DNA of 8,540 nt from Verrucomicrobiota bacterium. Its GTDB lineage: Bacteria > Verrucomicrobiota > Verrucomicrobiia > Limisphaerales > AV2. How positions within the stretch are numbered: position 1 is the stretch's first letter; every line of letters starts with the position of its first letter. The translations under genes were made by a program, and so were the position numbers. Of the stretch, positions 1-5,845 are shown in pieces. The notes beneath the pieces were generated by a model. It was not told the origin of the DNA and ran no database searches. It was given only the letters and a program-made list of their open reading frames with translations. Where the stretch lies: assembly GCA_003219345.1 (NCBI GenBank), contig QHOP01000293.1, positions 1 through 8,540 of the forward strand. The letters run 5' to 3'.

Positions 1-2993
1 AAAACCCCGCGTTGAAGGACGCCGATGGCCGAAGAATCCTGGTCGTGGTTTCGCCTCGAATTGTGTGGCAATCCGCTTCGGTCGTGCAGCCGAATTCTAA
101 TGCGATTTCGGTCGCTACATCGTCGAGTGCCCTCAGGCAATCGTGGGTTGAAAACAACATGGCGCCAGCGCCGGCGACGAAACCGACCCAAGCCCAAGCG
201 GCTGGCGCGGCGCCGAAGGATAACGCGAGTGAGACCGCAAAGGAAACGTTGACTGTGACTATCGCCAGGACCGAACCCTTTCTCTACCTCGGCTCGAAAC
301 CAATAAGCCTGCAAGACCTGGAAGCGGAGCTTAAGCGCGCGGCGAGCCTAAAGCCGGCAGTGATCCTCTCACTTCGAGCTGATAAGGATGCGCTCTTTAG
401 CGAGATCGTGAAGGTCGCGGACACGGCGAGGCAAGCCGGAATTAAATCAGTGACCTTGATTACAGAACAGCGAGTGGCTCGCGGCGATTCGGTCCGCGCG
501 ACCAACACCAATGGCCCGGTCGAAAGCCATCCGGGGAATGCCGCGCCCACCAAACCGAGCCCATCCGATCCCAACACCACGGTCAGACAGAACCATGAGC
601 CTCAGCCCGACACTACGACGCTGGTGCAGGACGGCAAAGTGCTCTACGAAATGGGGAGGATCGACGAGGCGGAAGCCAGGTTGAAACAGGCGACGAAGCA
701 GGATCCCGAAAACCAAACCGCCTTCTATTATCTGACTCTGATCGAGGAAGCCCGCTACGCCGCGGGAGCGCGCAAGAGCGAAGCTCTGCCGACGCTCAAT
801 CCGTTTGCAATCACCAACCTGGCGCATACCGGCCCCGGACGACAGGCGATACGAAACAAACTGCACCGAATCGTGCTGAACGAGGCGCTTTTCGATGGCG
901 TGCCTTTGCCGCAGGTTTTGCAATTCCTTTCGCAAGAGGCGTCCAGGCGCGATCCGGACAAAGAAGGAATCAATTTCCTGATCAATCCGAACGTCGTAGC
1001 ATCTGCTGCGCGGACGACCACCGATCCCACCACCGGCCAGCCCATTACTTTGCCGCCTCCCGAACCGCTCGACATGAACAGCGTGATCGTGCGGATCAAT
1101 CCGCCTCTCAAGAACGTGCGGCTGGCGGATTTGCTGGAGGCGATCACCCGCGTCGCGAACAAACCCATCCGCTACTCCATCGAGGAGTACGCCGTGATCT
1201 TTTCGCAGAAACCGGCCGAAACCAGCCAACTCAAAACCCGCATCTTCAAAGTGGATCCCGAAACAGTTATTCAGCGAATGCACCGCGCTCTTCGAGATTC
1301 AGGCGAGTCGGAAATTGAAATCTTCGGCAACTCGAACGACGGGACGGTAGACGTCATTCGAAAATTCTTCGAGAGCGTTGGTATCAACGTGTTCCCGCCC
1401 AACGTGGTGTTTTACAAAGACCGCACCGGAATGCTGGTGGTTCGAGCCACCGCCGAAGAACTCGACCGCGTTCAAGAGGCCATCGACGCTTTGAATTCCG
1501 TTCGAGGAGAGCAACCCGGCCCCGATTCTGGGGTACATTCGACAGGGAGTCGTGAGGCCGCCGTCATTGACGCAGGCGAAAAGCGTTCGACGGAGCCGGT
1601 CGGGGCGTTGGAAACCCGCATCTACAAACTCGACCTTTACGTGCTGCGTCGAAATCTTCAAAAACTGTCCGGCGGTGCTTCGGTCGCCGACGCCAGCGCT
1701 TCAGTCCCGGATGTCGTGCGCAACTTTTTGCAGGCGCGTGGCGTCACGTTCCAAGCCCCCAACACGATGTTCCTGAACGAACAGACCGGCGTATTGCTCG
1801 TGCGCGCCACCGCTGACGAATTGAAAATCGTTCACAGAGCTGTCGTTGTTTTGAACACAGGACAGGATGCGGAAGACTTTGGAATCTTTTCTCCAGTCAA
1901 CGAGGTGACGGACGCCGAACCGACCCAGGCAGATTCCAAAGCCGAATTGATAACTCGCGTTTTCAGGTTGAATCCCCAGACGTTCATTCAAAATCTTCGG
2001 GACACTGTCCACGGTGGAACTGCTGACGAAAAAACGGATGCGGTCCAGCAACTCGTTCGCGATTTTCTCGCTGCCGCAGGTGTCAACGTGCGGCCGCCCA
2101 ACCTGGTATTTTTCAACCACAGAACCGGTGCCCTATTGATTCGGGCGCCCGCAAAGGAAATGGACGTGTCGCAAAAGGCGATTGAAGTGCTCAATGTCGC
2201 GCCGCAGCAGATTATCATCGAAGCGAAGTTCATGGAGATGCCCACCGACGCGGCGCGAAAGCTCGGCTTGGACCTGCCGCCGCCCGGCGCCACGTCCAAC
2301 ACCTGGACGCGCGTCCTGACCGCTGTGCAAATGCAGACATTTCTGCGCTCAGCCTTGCAACAGGCCGGCGCGGATATCCTCAGTGCTCCGAAAATTACTA
2401 CGCTGTCGGGACGGCAAACCCAAATTCAAGCGGTGGAAATAAAAGACATTGTAAACAGCATCAATCCGCAGGCATTCAATCCGCCCGGCGTCCGATCCAC
2501 GAATGGCGTTCCGGCGCAACCTTACCTTACGGGGCAAATTCCCGTCGGTCCGACGCTCGACATGGTCGCTTACGTCGCAGCCGACGGCTACACGATTCAC
2601 CTGAGTGCGATTCCGCAAGTGACGGAGGTTTCTGACGCGGCAACCGCCAGTCAATTTGTGCCCACCGTGGTCATCGGGGCTGGAGGCGCTCAACCTGGTG
2701 TGCCGATCAGAGGGCCACTGCCGCTACCCATTATGCGCACACGCCAGATGGCGGCGGGCGCCGACGTTTACGACGGCCAGACTCTGGTGCTCGCCAATCC
2801 GATGGTGATAAAAATTTCACAACCGCCCGGCGGTCAGTCCGTGACCAACTCGGTTCCGGAAGATTCTCGGAAACGCCTGCTGGTCTTCATCACGCCGACC
2901 CTCATCGATCCGGCGGGAAATCCGATTCACACCAAGGACAATTTGCCGAACGACCCGAACTCGATTCCGCCCACGCCCCGAAACTCTCCTTGA
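1..2993 (+). CDS. Secretin-family outer-membrane protein with ExbD/TolR-like and TPR domains (5' end outside window)
   Basis: The frame is open to the left edge (first full codon at base 3) and stops at TGA 2991-2993, so the true start probably lies upstream; TTG at 12 and ATG at 159 are only internal candidates. Counting from the TTG, residues 79-152 resemble the periplasmic domain of ExbD/TolR ('SLRADKDALFSEIVKVADTA', then 'QAGIKSVTLITE'). Residues about 153-200 are a Pro/Thr/Asn-rich linker and 203-250 look like a TPR pair. Residues 285-400 resemble an STN/N0-type domain, 407-729 hold three copies of a secretin N-type domain, and 730-968 form the C-terminal secretin domain ('APQQIIIEAKFMEM', 'ADILSAPKITTLSGRQTQIQ', 'KRLLVFITPTLIDPAGN'). 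Secretins form multimeric outer-membrane channels for type II/III secretion or type IV pili. Which system this one serves is unknown, because no pilus or secretion partner is in the window. No ExbD membrane helix is visible; it could lie upstream. Confidence 0.88.
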   Translation, partial: NPALKDADGRRILVVVSPRIVWQSASVVQPNSNAISVATSSSALRQSWVENNMAPAPATKPTQAQAAGAAPKDNASETAKETLTVTIARTEPFLYLGSKPISLQDLEAELKRAASLKPAVILSLRADKDALFSEIVKVADTARQAGIKSVTLITEQRVARGDSVRATNTNGPVESHPGNAAPTKPSPSDPNTTVRQNHEPQPDTTTLVQDGKVLYEMGRIDEAEARLKQATKQDPENQTAFYYLTLIEEARYAAGARKSEALPTLNPFAITNLAHTGPGRQAIRNKLHRIVLNEALFDGVPLPQVLQFLSQEASRRDPDKEGINFLINPNVVASAARTTTDPTTGQPITLPPPEPLDMNSVIVRINPPLKNVRLADLLEAITRVANKPIRYSIEEYAVIFSQKPAETSQLKTRIFKVDPETVIQRMHRALRDSGESEIEIFGNSNDGTVDVIRKFFESVGINVFPPNVVFYKDRTGMLVVRATAEELDRVQEAIDALNSVRGEQPGPDSGVHSTGSREAAVIDAGEKRSTEPVGALETRIYKLDLYVLRRNLQKLSGGASVADASASVPDVVRNFLQARGVTFQAPNTMFLNEQTGVLLVRATADELKIVHRAVVVLNTGQDAEDFGIFSPVNEVTDAEPTQADSKAELITRVFRLNPQTFIQNLRDTVHGGTADEKTDAVQQLVRDFLAAAGVNVRPPNLVFFNHRTGALLIRAPAKEMDVSQKAIEVLNVAPQQIIIEAKFMEMPTDAARKLGLDLPPPGATSNTWTRVLTAVQMQTFLRSALQQAGADILSAPKITTLSGRQTQIQAVEIKDIVNSINPQAFNPPGVRSTNGVPAQPYLTGQIPVGPTLDMVAYVAADGYTIHLSAIPQVTEVSDAATASQFVPTVVIGAGGAQPGVPIRGPLPLPIMRTRQMAAGADVYDGQTLVLANPMVIKISQPPGGQSVTNSVPEDSRKRLLVFITPTLIDPAGNPIHTKDNLPNDPNSIPPTPRNSP
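1230..2198 (+). repeat. Three tandem secretin N-type domain repeats within the secretin gene
   Basis: Three protein-level repeats lie at bases about 1230-1502, 1608-1859 and 1947-2198. Each opens with an 'L-x-TR-[IV]-[FY]-[KR]' strand ('LKTRIFKVD', 'LETRIYKLD', 'LITRVFRLN'). Each then has a helix, a 'V-[RV]-x-F' turn with 'GVxxxxPN' ('GINVFPPNVVFYKDRTGMLV', 'GVTFQAPNTMFLNEQTGVLL', 'GVNVRPPNLVFFNHRTGALL'), the 'VRAT/IRAP' strand, and a closing helix ending in 'LN'. Linkers of about 30-35 residues rich in Asp, Ser and Glu separate them. The copies are diverged in DNA, so this is an old duplication and not a recent expansion. In known secretins such N domains stack into the periplasmic part of the channel. 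Confidence 0.8.
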
Positions 2994-3008
2994 ACCGCCT
3001 CCCCCTGG

Positions 3009-3024
3009 CCCCTCCCAGGAGGGG
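3009..3024. terminator. Hairpin CCCCTCC/GGAGGGG just after the secretin gene
   Basis: Bases 3009-3015 and 3018-3024 are perfect 7-base inverted repeats, starting 16 bases after the TGA. The loop is only two bases, so the top pair would open. There is no T run, so rho-independent termination is unproven. It resembles dispersed intergenic palindromes and may act as a transcript 3' end. Confidence 0.35.
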
Positions 3025-3053
3025 AACTCGGCAAGCGTGCCCTAACATTGACT

Positions 3054-3070
3054 CCCCTCCTCCGGAGGGG
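3054..3070. repeat. Second CCCCTCC/GGAGGGG palindrome with G-rich tail
   Basis: Bases 3054-3060 and 3064-3070 repeat the same 7-base arms as the hairpin at 3009-3024, around a TCC centre. They are followed by a G-rich tail (about 3071-3081, TTGGGGGTGGG). Two copies of the same palindrome 45 bases apart suggest one composite repetitive element spanning about 2998-3085. Confidence 0.5.
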
Positions 3071-3120
3071 TTGGGGGTGGGTTCATGGTCCCGATGCGCG
3101 ATTCTGGAATCGTCGAGGCT

Positions 3121-3160
3121 ACCCCTGAACCGGGTGGGGCGAGACTCCGTCGAGCCCTAA
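3121..3160. repeat. Probable dispersed GC-rich intergenic element
   Basis: The block contains GGGGCGAGACTCCGTCGAGCC with partial dyad symmetry (GGC..GA / TC..GCC). It resembles a class of short intergenic repeats I recall from Verrucomicrobiota genomes. Only one copy is in this window, so the call rests on memory and weak symmetry. Confidence 0.3.
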
Positions 3161-3282
3161 GGAACAGGCCGCCCTTACAACCAGCGCGAACTGATCGGGA
3201 TGTGTCATAGTCCAATGATGCCTCCGACATCGGAAGGATTTCCGCTCGATCAAATTCCGACCAGGCTCATAATCCTTTTCGT

Positions 3283-3855
3283 TTGAAGGGGCGTTACCAG
3301 AAGCTTGTGCTGATCTTGTTGGGAGTGGCCGGCGCGGCTCTCCTCTTTGGGGTATTGTTGCGCTCACGCGAGCCGGCGTACCAAGGGAAGCGCCTAAGCG
3401 CGTGGTTGAGTGACCTTGCTCGTACGCCGTATCCGGAGAGCGGAAGCGGTCGCGCAGCCGAAGCAATTAGGGCAATCGGCACAAACGCCGTGCCTTATCT
3501 GGTCAAAAACCTCAAGTCCAAAGATCCGCGGTTCATGGAAAGGATCATCCTGTGGACCCGGAAGCAGACTCTCGTCAGACCTCCGCTCCGATTGGCAAGC
3601 GAACGTCGCCATGCCGCTTGTGACGCGCTTTTTATATTGGGAGACAAGGCCAAGGGCGCCATTCCCATCATTACCGCGTTGCTTGATGACAAAGATTTAT
3701 CAGGTGACGCTTTTTTTGCCCTGTTCGCCATCGGAACCAATTCCATTCCGGTGCTCCGGGAAGCCTGCCGGGACGGAAAGCGCTACATACGGACTCAAGC
3801 CGCATGGCTGCTCGGCAAGCTGAGTTCAGGCAACAGGGGCTTCACGACAAGTTAG
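3283..3855 (+). CDS. Membrane-anchored HEAT-repeat protein, probably truncated by an in-frame TAG
   Basis: The start is TTG at 3283. It gives a positively charged N-end followed by one membrane helix (residues about 8-26, 'LVLILLGVAGAALLFGVLL') and then 'REPAYQGKRLSAWL', a motif I recall at this position in many Verrucomicrobiota HEAT proteins. No in-frame ATG or clear ribosome site lies upstream, and the frame is closed by TAG at 3208-3210. Residues about 55-180 hold HEAT/PBS-lyase-like repeats ('AAEAIRAIGTNAVPYLVKNL', 'ACDALFILGDKAKGAIPIIT', 'DAFFALFAIGTNSIPVLREA', 'TQAAWLLGKL'). Such repeats form helical solenoids that bind protein partners; the partner is unknown and catalysis is not expected. 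The frame ends at TAG 3853-3855, and a family-like C-terminal tail follows in frame. The last repeat also looks shortened, so the gene may be decaying. Confidence 0.75.
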   Translation: MKGRYQKLVLILLGVAGAALLFGVLLRSREPAYQGKRLSAWLSDLARTPYPESGSGRAAEAIRAIGTNAVPYLVKNLKSKDPRFMERIILWTRKQTLVRPPLRLASERRHAACDALFILGDKAKGAIPIITALLDDKDLSGDAFFALFAIGTNSIPVLREACRDGKRYIRTQAAWLLGKLSSGNRGFTTS

Positions 3856-3909
3856 GAAGCTCTCAAGGTGATTGATCCGCAAGCCGCCGCCCAGGCAGGT
3901 GTAAAATGA
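3856..3909 (+). pseudogene. In-frame C-terminal remnant of the HEAT-repeat gene beyond the TAG
   Basis: Directly after TAG 3853-3855 the same frame encodes 17 residues, 'EALKVIDPQAAAQAGVK', and then TGA at 3907-3909. 'EALK-ID-P' is what is expected at the end of a HEAT repeat and matches 'EALRNIDP' in the second HEAT frame (near base 5555). This suggests the original stop was the TGA and that the TAG is a later nonsense change, or a sequencing error. Confidence 0.6.
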
Positions 3910-4047
3910 AACGAGGCCGGGTCATTGCAGCAGGTGGCCCAGCCTGTATGTACTGGAACTGGCAAGCGCGAGACAGACGAATGCCGTCATCCTCAGACGT
4001 TAGCCAGCGGCACTTATTCCTGTGGTTTTTTTGGCGCCGGCGGGTGT

Positions 4048-4055
4048 TATAGAAT
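4048..4055 (+). promoter_or_regulatory. Possible -10-like element before the sigma factor gene
   Basis: TTATAGAATA just before the start contains TAGAAT (4050-4055), one base from TATAAT. A T run (4026-4032) lies about where a -35 would sit, but no TTGACA-like match is seen. If used, the transcript would begin at or very near the start codon, giving a leaderless mRNA; this fits the lack of a Shine-Dalgarno sequence. The call is weak. Confidence 0.25.
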
Positions 4056-4063
4056 AAACAGTG

Positions 4064-4963
4064 ATGAATGAAGACTCTGAGTTGCTCCGGCGCTACGCTG
4101 AACACCGCGACGAAGCCGCTTTCGAAAGACTGGTCCAGCGGCACGTGAACCTGGTGTTCTCGGCGGCGTTGCGCCAGACGGGCGGCGACGCGCAAACCGC
4201 CGAAGACGTGACGCAAACGGTGTTTGCCGATCTGGCTCGCAAAGCGGGCTCGCTCGGGCGGCGAGGTGGAATTACAGGATGGCTTTACTCCAGCACACGT
4301 TTTGCGGCCGCCAAAATGCGCCGCGCTGATCACCGCCGGAAAACTCGCGAACACGAGGCGACGGATATGAACACAACATCCGGCGGTGAAACCGCCCCTT
4401 CACATTGGCGGGAGCTTGCGCCAGTGCTCGATGAGGCCATGCACGACCTGAAGGCGCAAGATCGCGAAGCGGTGTTGTTGCGCTATTTTCAAAGTCGGGA
4501 TTTCAAAAGCGTCGGAGCTGCGCTCGGCCTCAGCGAAGGCGCCGCACAAATGCGCGTCAGCCGCGCGGTGGAACCGAGCGCCGCGAGTTCGGCATTGGCC
4601 ACCGCGGCGGCCGGGAGCGGAACGACGGTCACTCTGATAAAACTTATGACTATGACCAAACTCAAAGCAGGCATCGTCAGCGCTGTGGTTGCAGCAGGGT
4701 TGACGACCTCAGTTGTGGTGCAACAGCGTTCCCTCACCAGACAACGAGAGGAAAACAACGCCTTGCGCGAACAGACAGAACAACTCGACCAACAACTCGC
4801 CCAGGTTCGCGCGGACAACCAGCGACTGGCGAAAATTCAGTTGGATGCGAACGAACTGGACCAGCTTCGCAAGGAACACCTGGTGATTCCCCGTCTCCGC
4901 GCACAGGCAGCTGAACTTGCGCGACTGCCACGGAGCATGATGTTGGCGGAGGCGAAGCCGTAG
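4064..4963 (+). CDS. ECF-type sigma-70 family factor fused to a membrane helix and coiled coil
   Basis: ATG 4064 gives 'MNEDSELLRRYAEHRDEAAF', the usual opening of this family; GTG 4061 is one codon upstream in frame. Counted from the GTG, region 2 spans residues about 20-95 ('RHVNLVFSAALRQTGGDAQT', 'AEDVTQTVFADLARKA', 'GWLYSSTRFAAAK'). Region 4 spans about 117-170 ('LDEAMHDLKAQDREAVLLRY', 'VGAALGLSEGAAQMRVSRA', the helix-turn-helix for -35 recognition). Residues about 203-221 are a membrane helix, followed by a Gln/Glu/Leu-rich coiled coil to about 290. The protein would direct RNA polymerase to its own promoters while tethered to the membrane, so its tail may be the control module. The region after 'RVSRAVE' is shorter than I recall in relatives. 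TAG 4961-4963 ends the frame, but HEAT-repeat sequence continues in the same frame. Sigma identity is secure; function of this copy is doubtful. Confidence 0.88.
   Translation: MNEDSELLRRYAEHRDEAAFERLVQRHVNLVFSAALRQTGGDAQTAEDVTQTVFADLARKAGSLGRRGGITGWLYSSTRFAAAKMRRADHRRKTREHEATDMNTTSGGETAPSHWRELAPVLDEAMHDLKAQDREAVLLRYFQSRDFKSVGAALGLSEGAAQMRVSRAVEPSAASSALATAAAGSGTTVTLIKLMTMTKLKAGIVSAVVAAGLTTSVVVQQRSLTRQREENNALREQTEQLDQQLAQVRADNQRLAKIQLDANELDQLRKEHLVIPRLRAQAAELARLPRSMMLAEAKP
4961..4963 (+). other. In-frame TAG between the sigma-coiled-coil part and the HEAT part
   Basis: Reading frame 2 continues without any shift from 4064 through TAG 4961-4963 to TGA 5624-5626. The codons right after the TAG read 'EPNETEANLTEGEKLLKRLK', hydrophilic and protein-like. 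The simplest reading is one ancestral gene of about 520 codons split by a nonsense change. Confidence 0.65.
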
Positions 4964-5017
4964 GAACCGAACGAAACGGAGGCGAACCTGACGGAAGGCG
5001 AAAAGCTCCTCAAGCGC

Positions 5018-5626
5018 TTGAAGGATGAGGGACTTCCACGCCTGGCTTCTGAAGACTTTCCCGCCGTGGTTTGGATTTTCAAAGATCCGACTCTGTTTCC
5101 AAAAATAGATGTGGATGCAGTGAACTTCCTTCCCCGACTGGACCCGAACACGAAAGCAGCACTGGCCGGCGAAGTCGTTTCTCCCCTGGTGGACGCTTTG
5201 AAGCACGAGGATCAGTGGACGCGTTGGAACGCTGCGATCCTTCTTGGCTTCTTTGGGACAGATGCCAAACGCGCGCTCCCGGCGCTGGCCGATGTGTTGG
5301 AAACAAGAATTGAAGCCGACGCGGGGCTTCAAGGAAAAGCCGCTGCCGCCATTTGGCAAATCGGTCCTGATGCCCGCACCCTTCCAGTCCTGATCGATGC
5401 ACTCGGCAAAGCCCTTGACGACAAGGAACCGTTTGTTCGCCAACCCGTCTGCCTCGCTTTGAGCAAGTTTGGACCCGAAGCGAAGGCGGCCGTGCCTTAC
5501 CTATTAAAAGCCTCGGAAGACGAAGACCCGATGGTGAAAAAGTCCGCTCTGGAAGCGTTAAGGAATATCGATCCGAATTCACTGACACCAGAACGTCTCA
5601 AGTCCCTCCAACCGAAAGGCCCTTGA
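5018..5626 (+). CDS. HEAT-repeat protein, likely the detached C-terminal half of the sigma factor gene
   Basis: TTG 5018 is the first conventional start codon after the TAG, but the coding-like frame reaches back to 4964 and no ribosome site precedes this TTG at a normal distance. A CGGAGG at 4977-4982 lies 5 bases before an in-frame CTG at 4988, so reinitiation there is conceivable. The protein has no signal peptide or membrane helix. HEAT repeats run from about residue 55 to 185 ('VVSPLVDALKHEDQWTRWNA', 'AILLGFFGTDAKRALPALAD', 'AAAAIWQIGPDARTLPVLID', 'CLALSKFGPEAKAAVPYLLK', 'KSALEALRNIDP'). These build a binding solenoid, with no enzyme motif seen. If translated together with the sigma factor it would be a ligand- or protein-sensing tail of a membrane-tethered sigma factor; alone it may be non-functional. 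Confidence 0.65.
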   Translation: MKDEGLPRLASEDFPAVVWIFKDPTLFPKIDVDAVNFLPRLDPNTKAALAGEVVSPLVDALKHEDQWTRWNAAILLGFFGTDAKRALPALADVLETRIEADAGLQGKAAAAIWQIGPDARTLPVLIDALGKALDDKEPFVRQPVCLALSKFGPEAKAAVPYLLKASEDEDPMVKKSALEALRNIDPNSLTPERLKSLQPKGP

Positions 5627-5670
5627 ACTGCGCATTCGGAGACTCAACGGATACCTGGCTTCAGTCCAAG

Positions 5671-5695
5671 CTAGGGCAGGCGTCTCGCCTTCCCC
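5671..5695 (+). repeat. REP-like palindrome, left copy of an inverted pair
   Basis: GGGCAGGCG (5674-5682), TCT, CGCCTTCCC (5686-5694) is a palindrome with one mismatch. It matches the reverse complement of the element at 5797-5820 almost base for base, including the flanking TA. Confidence 0.7.
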
Positions 5696-5796
5696 GCTCC
5701 GACGCCAGTCCGAACAGGCAAATTCGAAGATCTCGACGATCACTTTTAGTGATGTCCGCCGAGGTCGCTCGATCCAGCGATACAAGTGGCCCTGCT

Positions 5797-5820
5797 GGGC
5801 AGGCGGGACGCCTGCCCTAC
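5797..5820 (-). repeat. REP-like palindrome, right copy of an inverted pair
   Basis: GGGCAGGCG (5797-5805), GGA, CGCCTGCCC (5809-5817) is a perfect 9-base-arm palindrome, followed by TAC. It sits in opposite orientation to the copy at 5671-5695, about 100 bases away. Both lie between convergent genes, so they may help end both transcripts. Confidence 0.75.
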
Positions 5821-5845
5821 TTTACTTACGGATCGGGCGGCTCAC

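Larger units (their letters stand above)
2994..3282. other. Intergenic spacer filled with GC-rich palindromic repeats
   Basis: About 290 bases separate the secretin stop from the first HEAT gene. The left half holds two perfect 7-base-arm hairpins (listed separately), followed by a G-rich tail. A different repeat-like block lies at about 3121-3160. The right part (3181-3282) is less structured and should carry the promoter of the HEAT gene, but I see no convincing -35/-10 pair. No coding region is supported; short frames here on either strand run through the repeats. Confidence 0.6.
5627..5845. other. Convergent intergenic spacer bounded by paired REP-like elements
   Basis: About 220 bases lie between the stops of the HEAT frame (+) and the GDSL hydrolase (-). 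Besides the two REP-like copies there is a small perfect hairpin, ATCACT-TTT-AGTGAT, at 5739-5753. No T-rich tail of a standard terminator is evident. Short frames crossing this stretch translate the repeats (for example 'GQASRLPRS') and are not supported as genes. Confidence 0.6.

Noticed and set aside
1..80. Start of the window read as the end of another secretin domain ('RRILVVVSPRIV' resembling 'KRLLVFITPTLI')
   Set aside because: Only about 12 residues are similar and the rest lies outside the window, so this is too little to call a second secretin domain.
447..1283. Long open frame on the minus strand (278 codons)
   Set aside because: It lies wholly inside the secretin gene, whose domains are recognisable. 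The minus-strand translation shows no known motif and is rich in Arg/His as expected for a shadow of GC-rich coding DNA.
4021..4040. T run followed by GGCGCCGGCG as a terminator for the HEAT gene
   Set aside because: The T run precedes the GC-rich palindrome on the plus strand, so the order is wrong for a plus-strand terminator. On the minus strand no gene ends here.
4064..5626. TAG reassigned to an amino acid (for example pyrrolysine) throughout the genome
   Set aside because: The icd gene ends at TAG exactly where the protein family ends, and no pyl genes or suppressor tRNA are visible. Local nonsense mutation or sequencing error is simpler.
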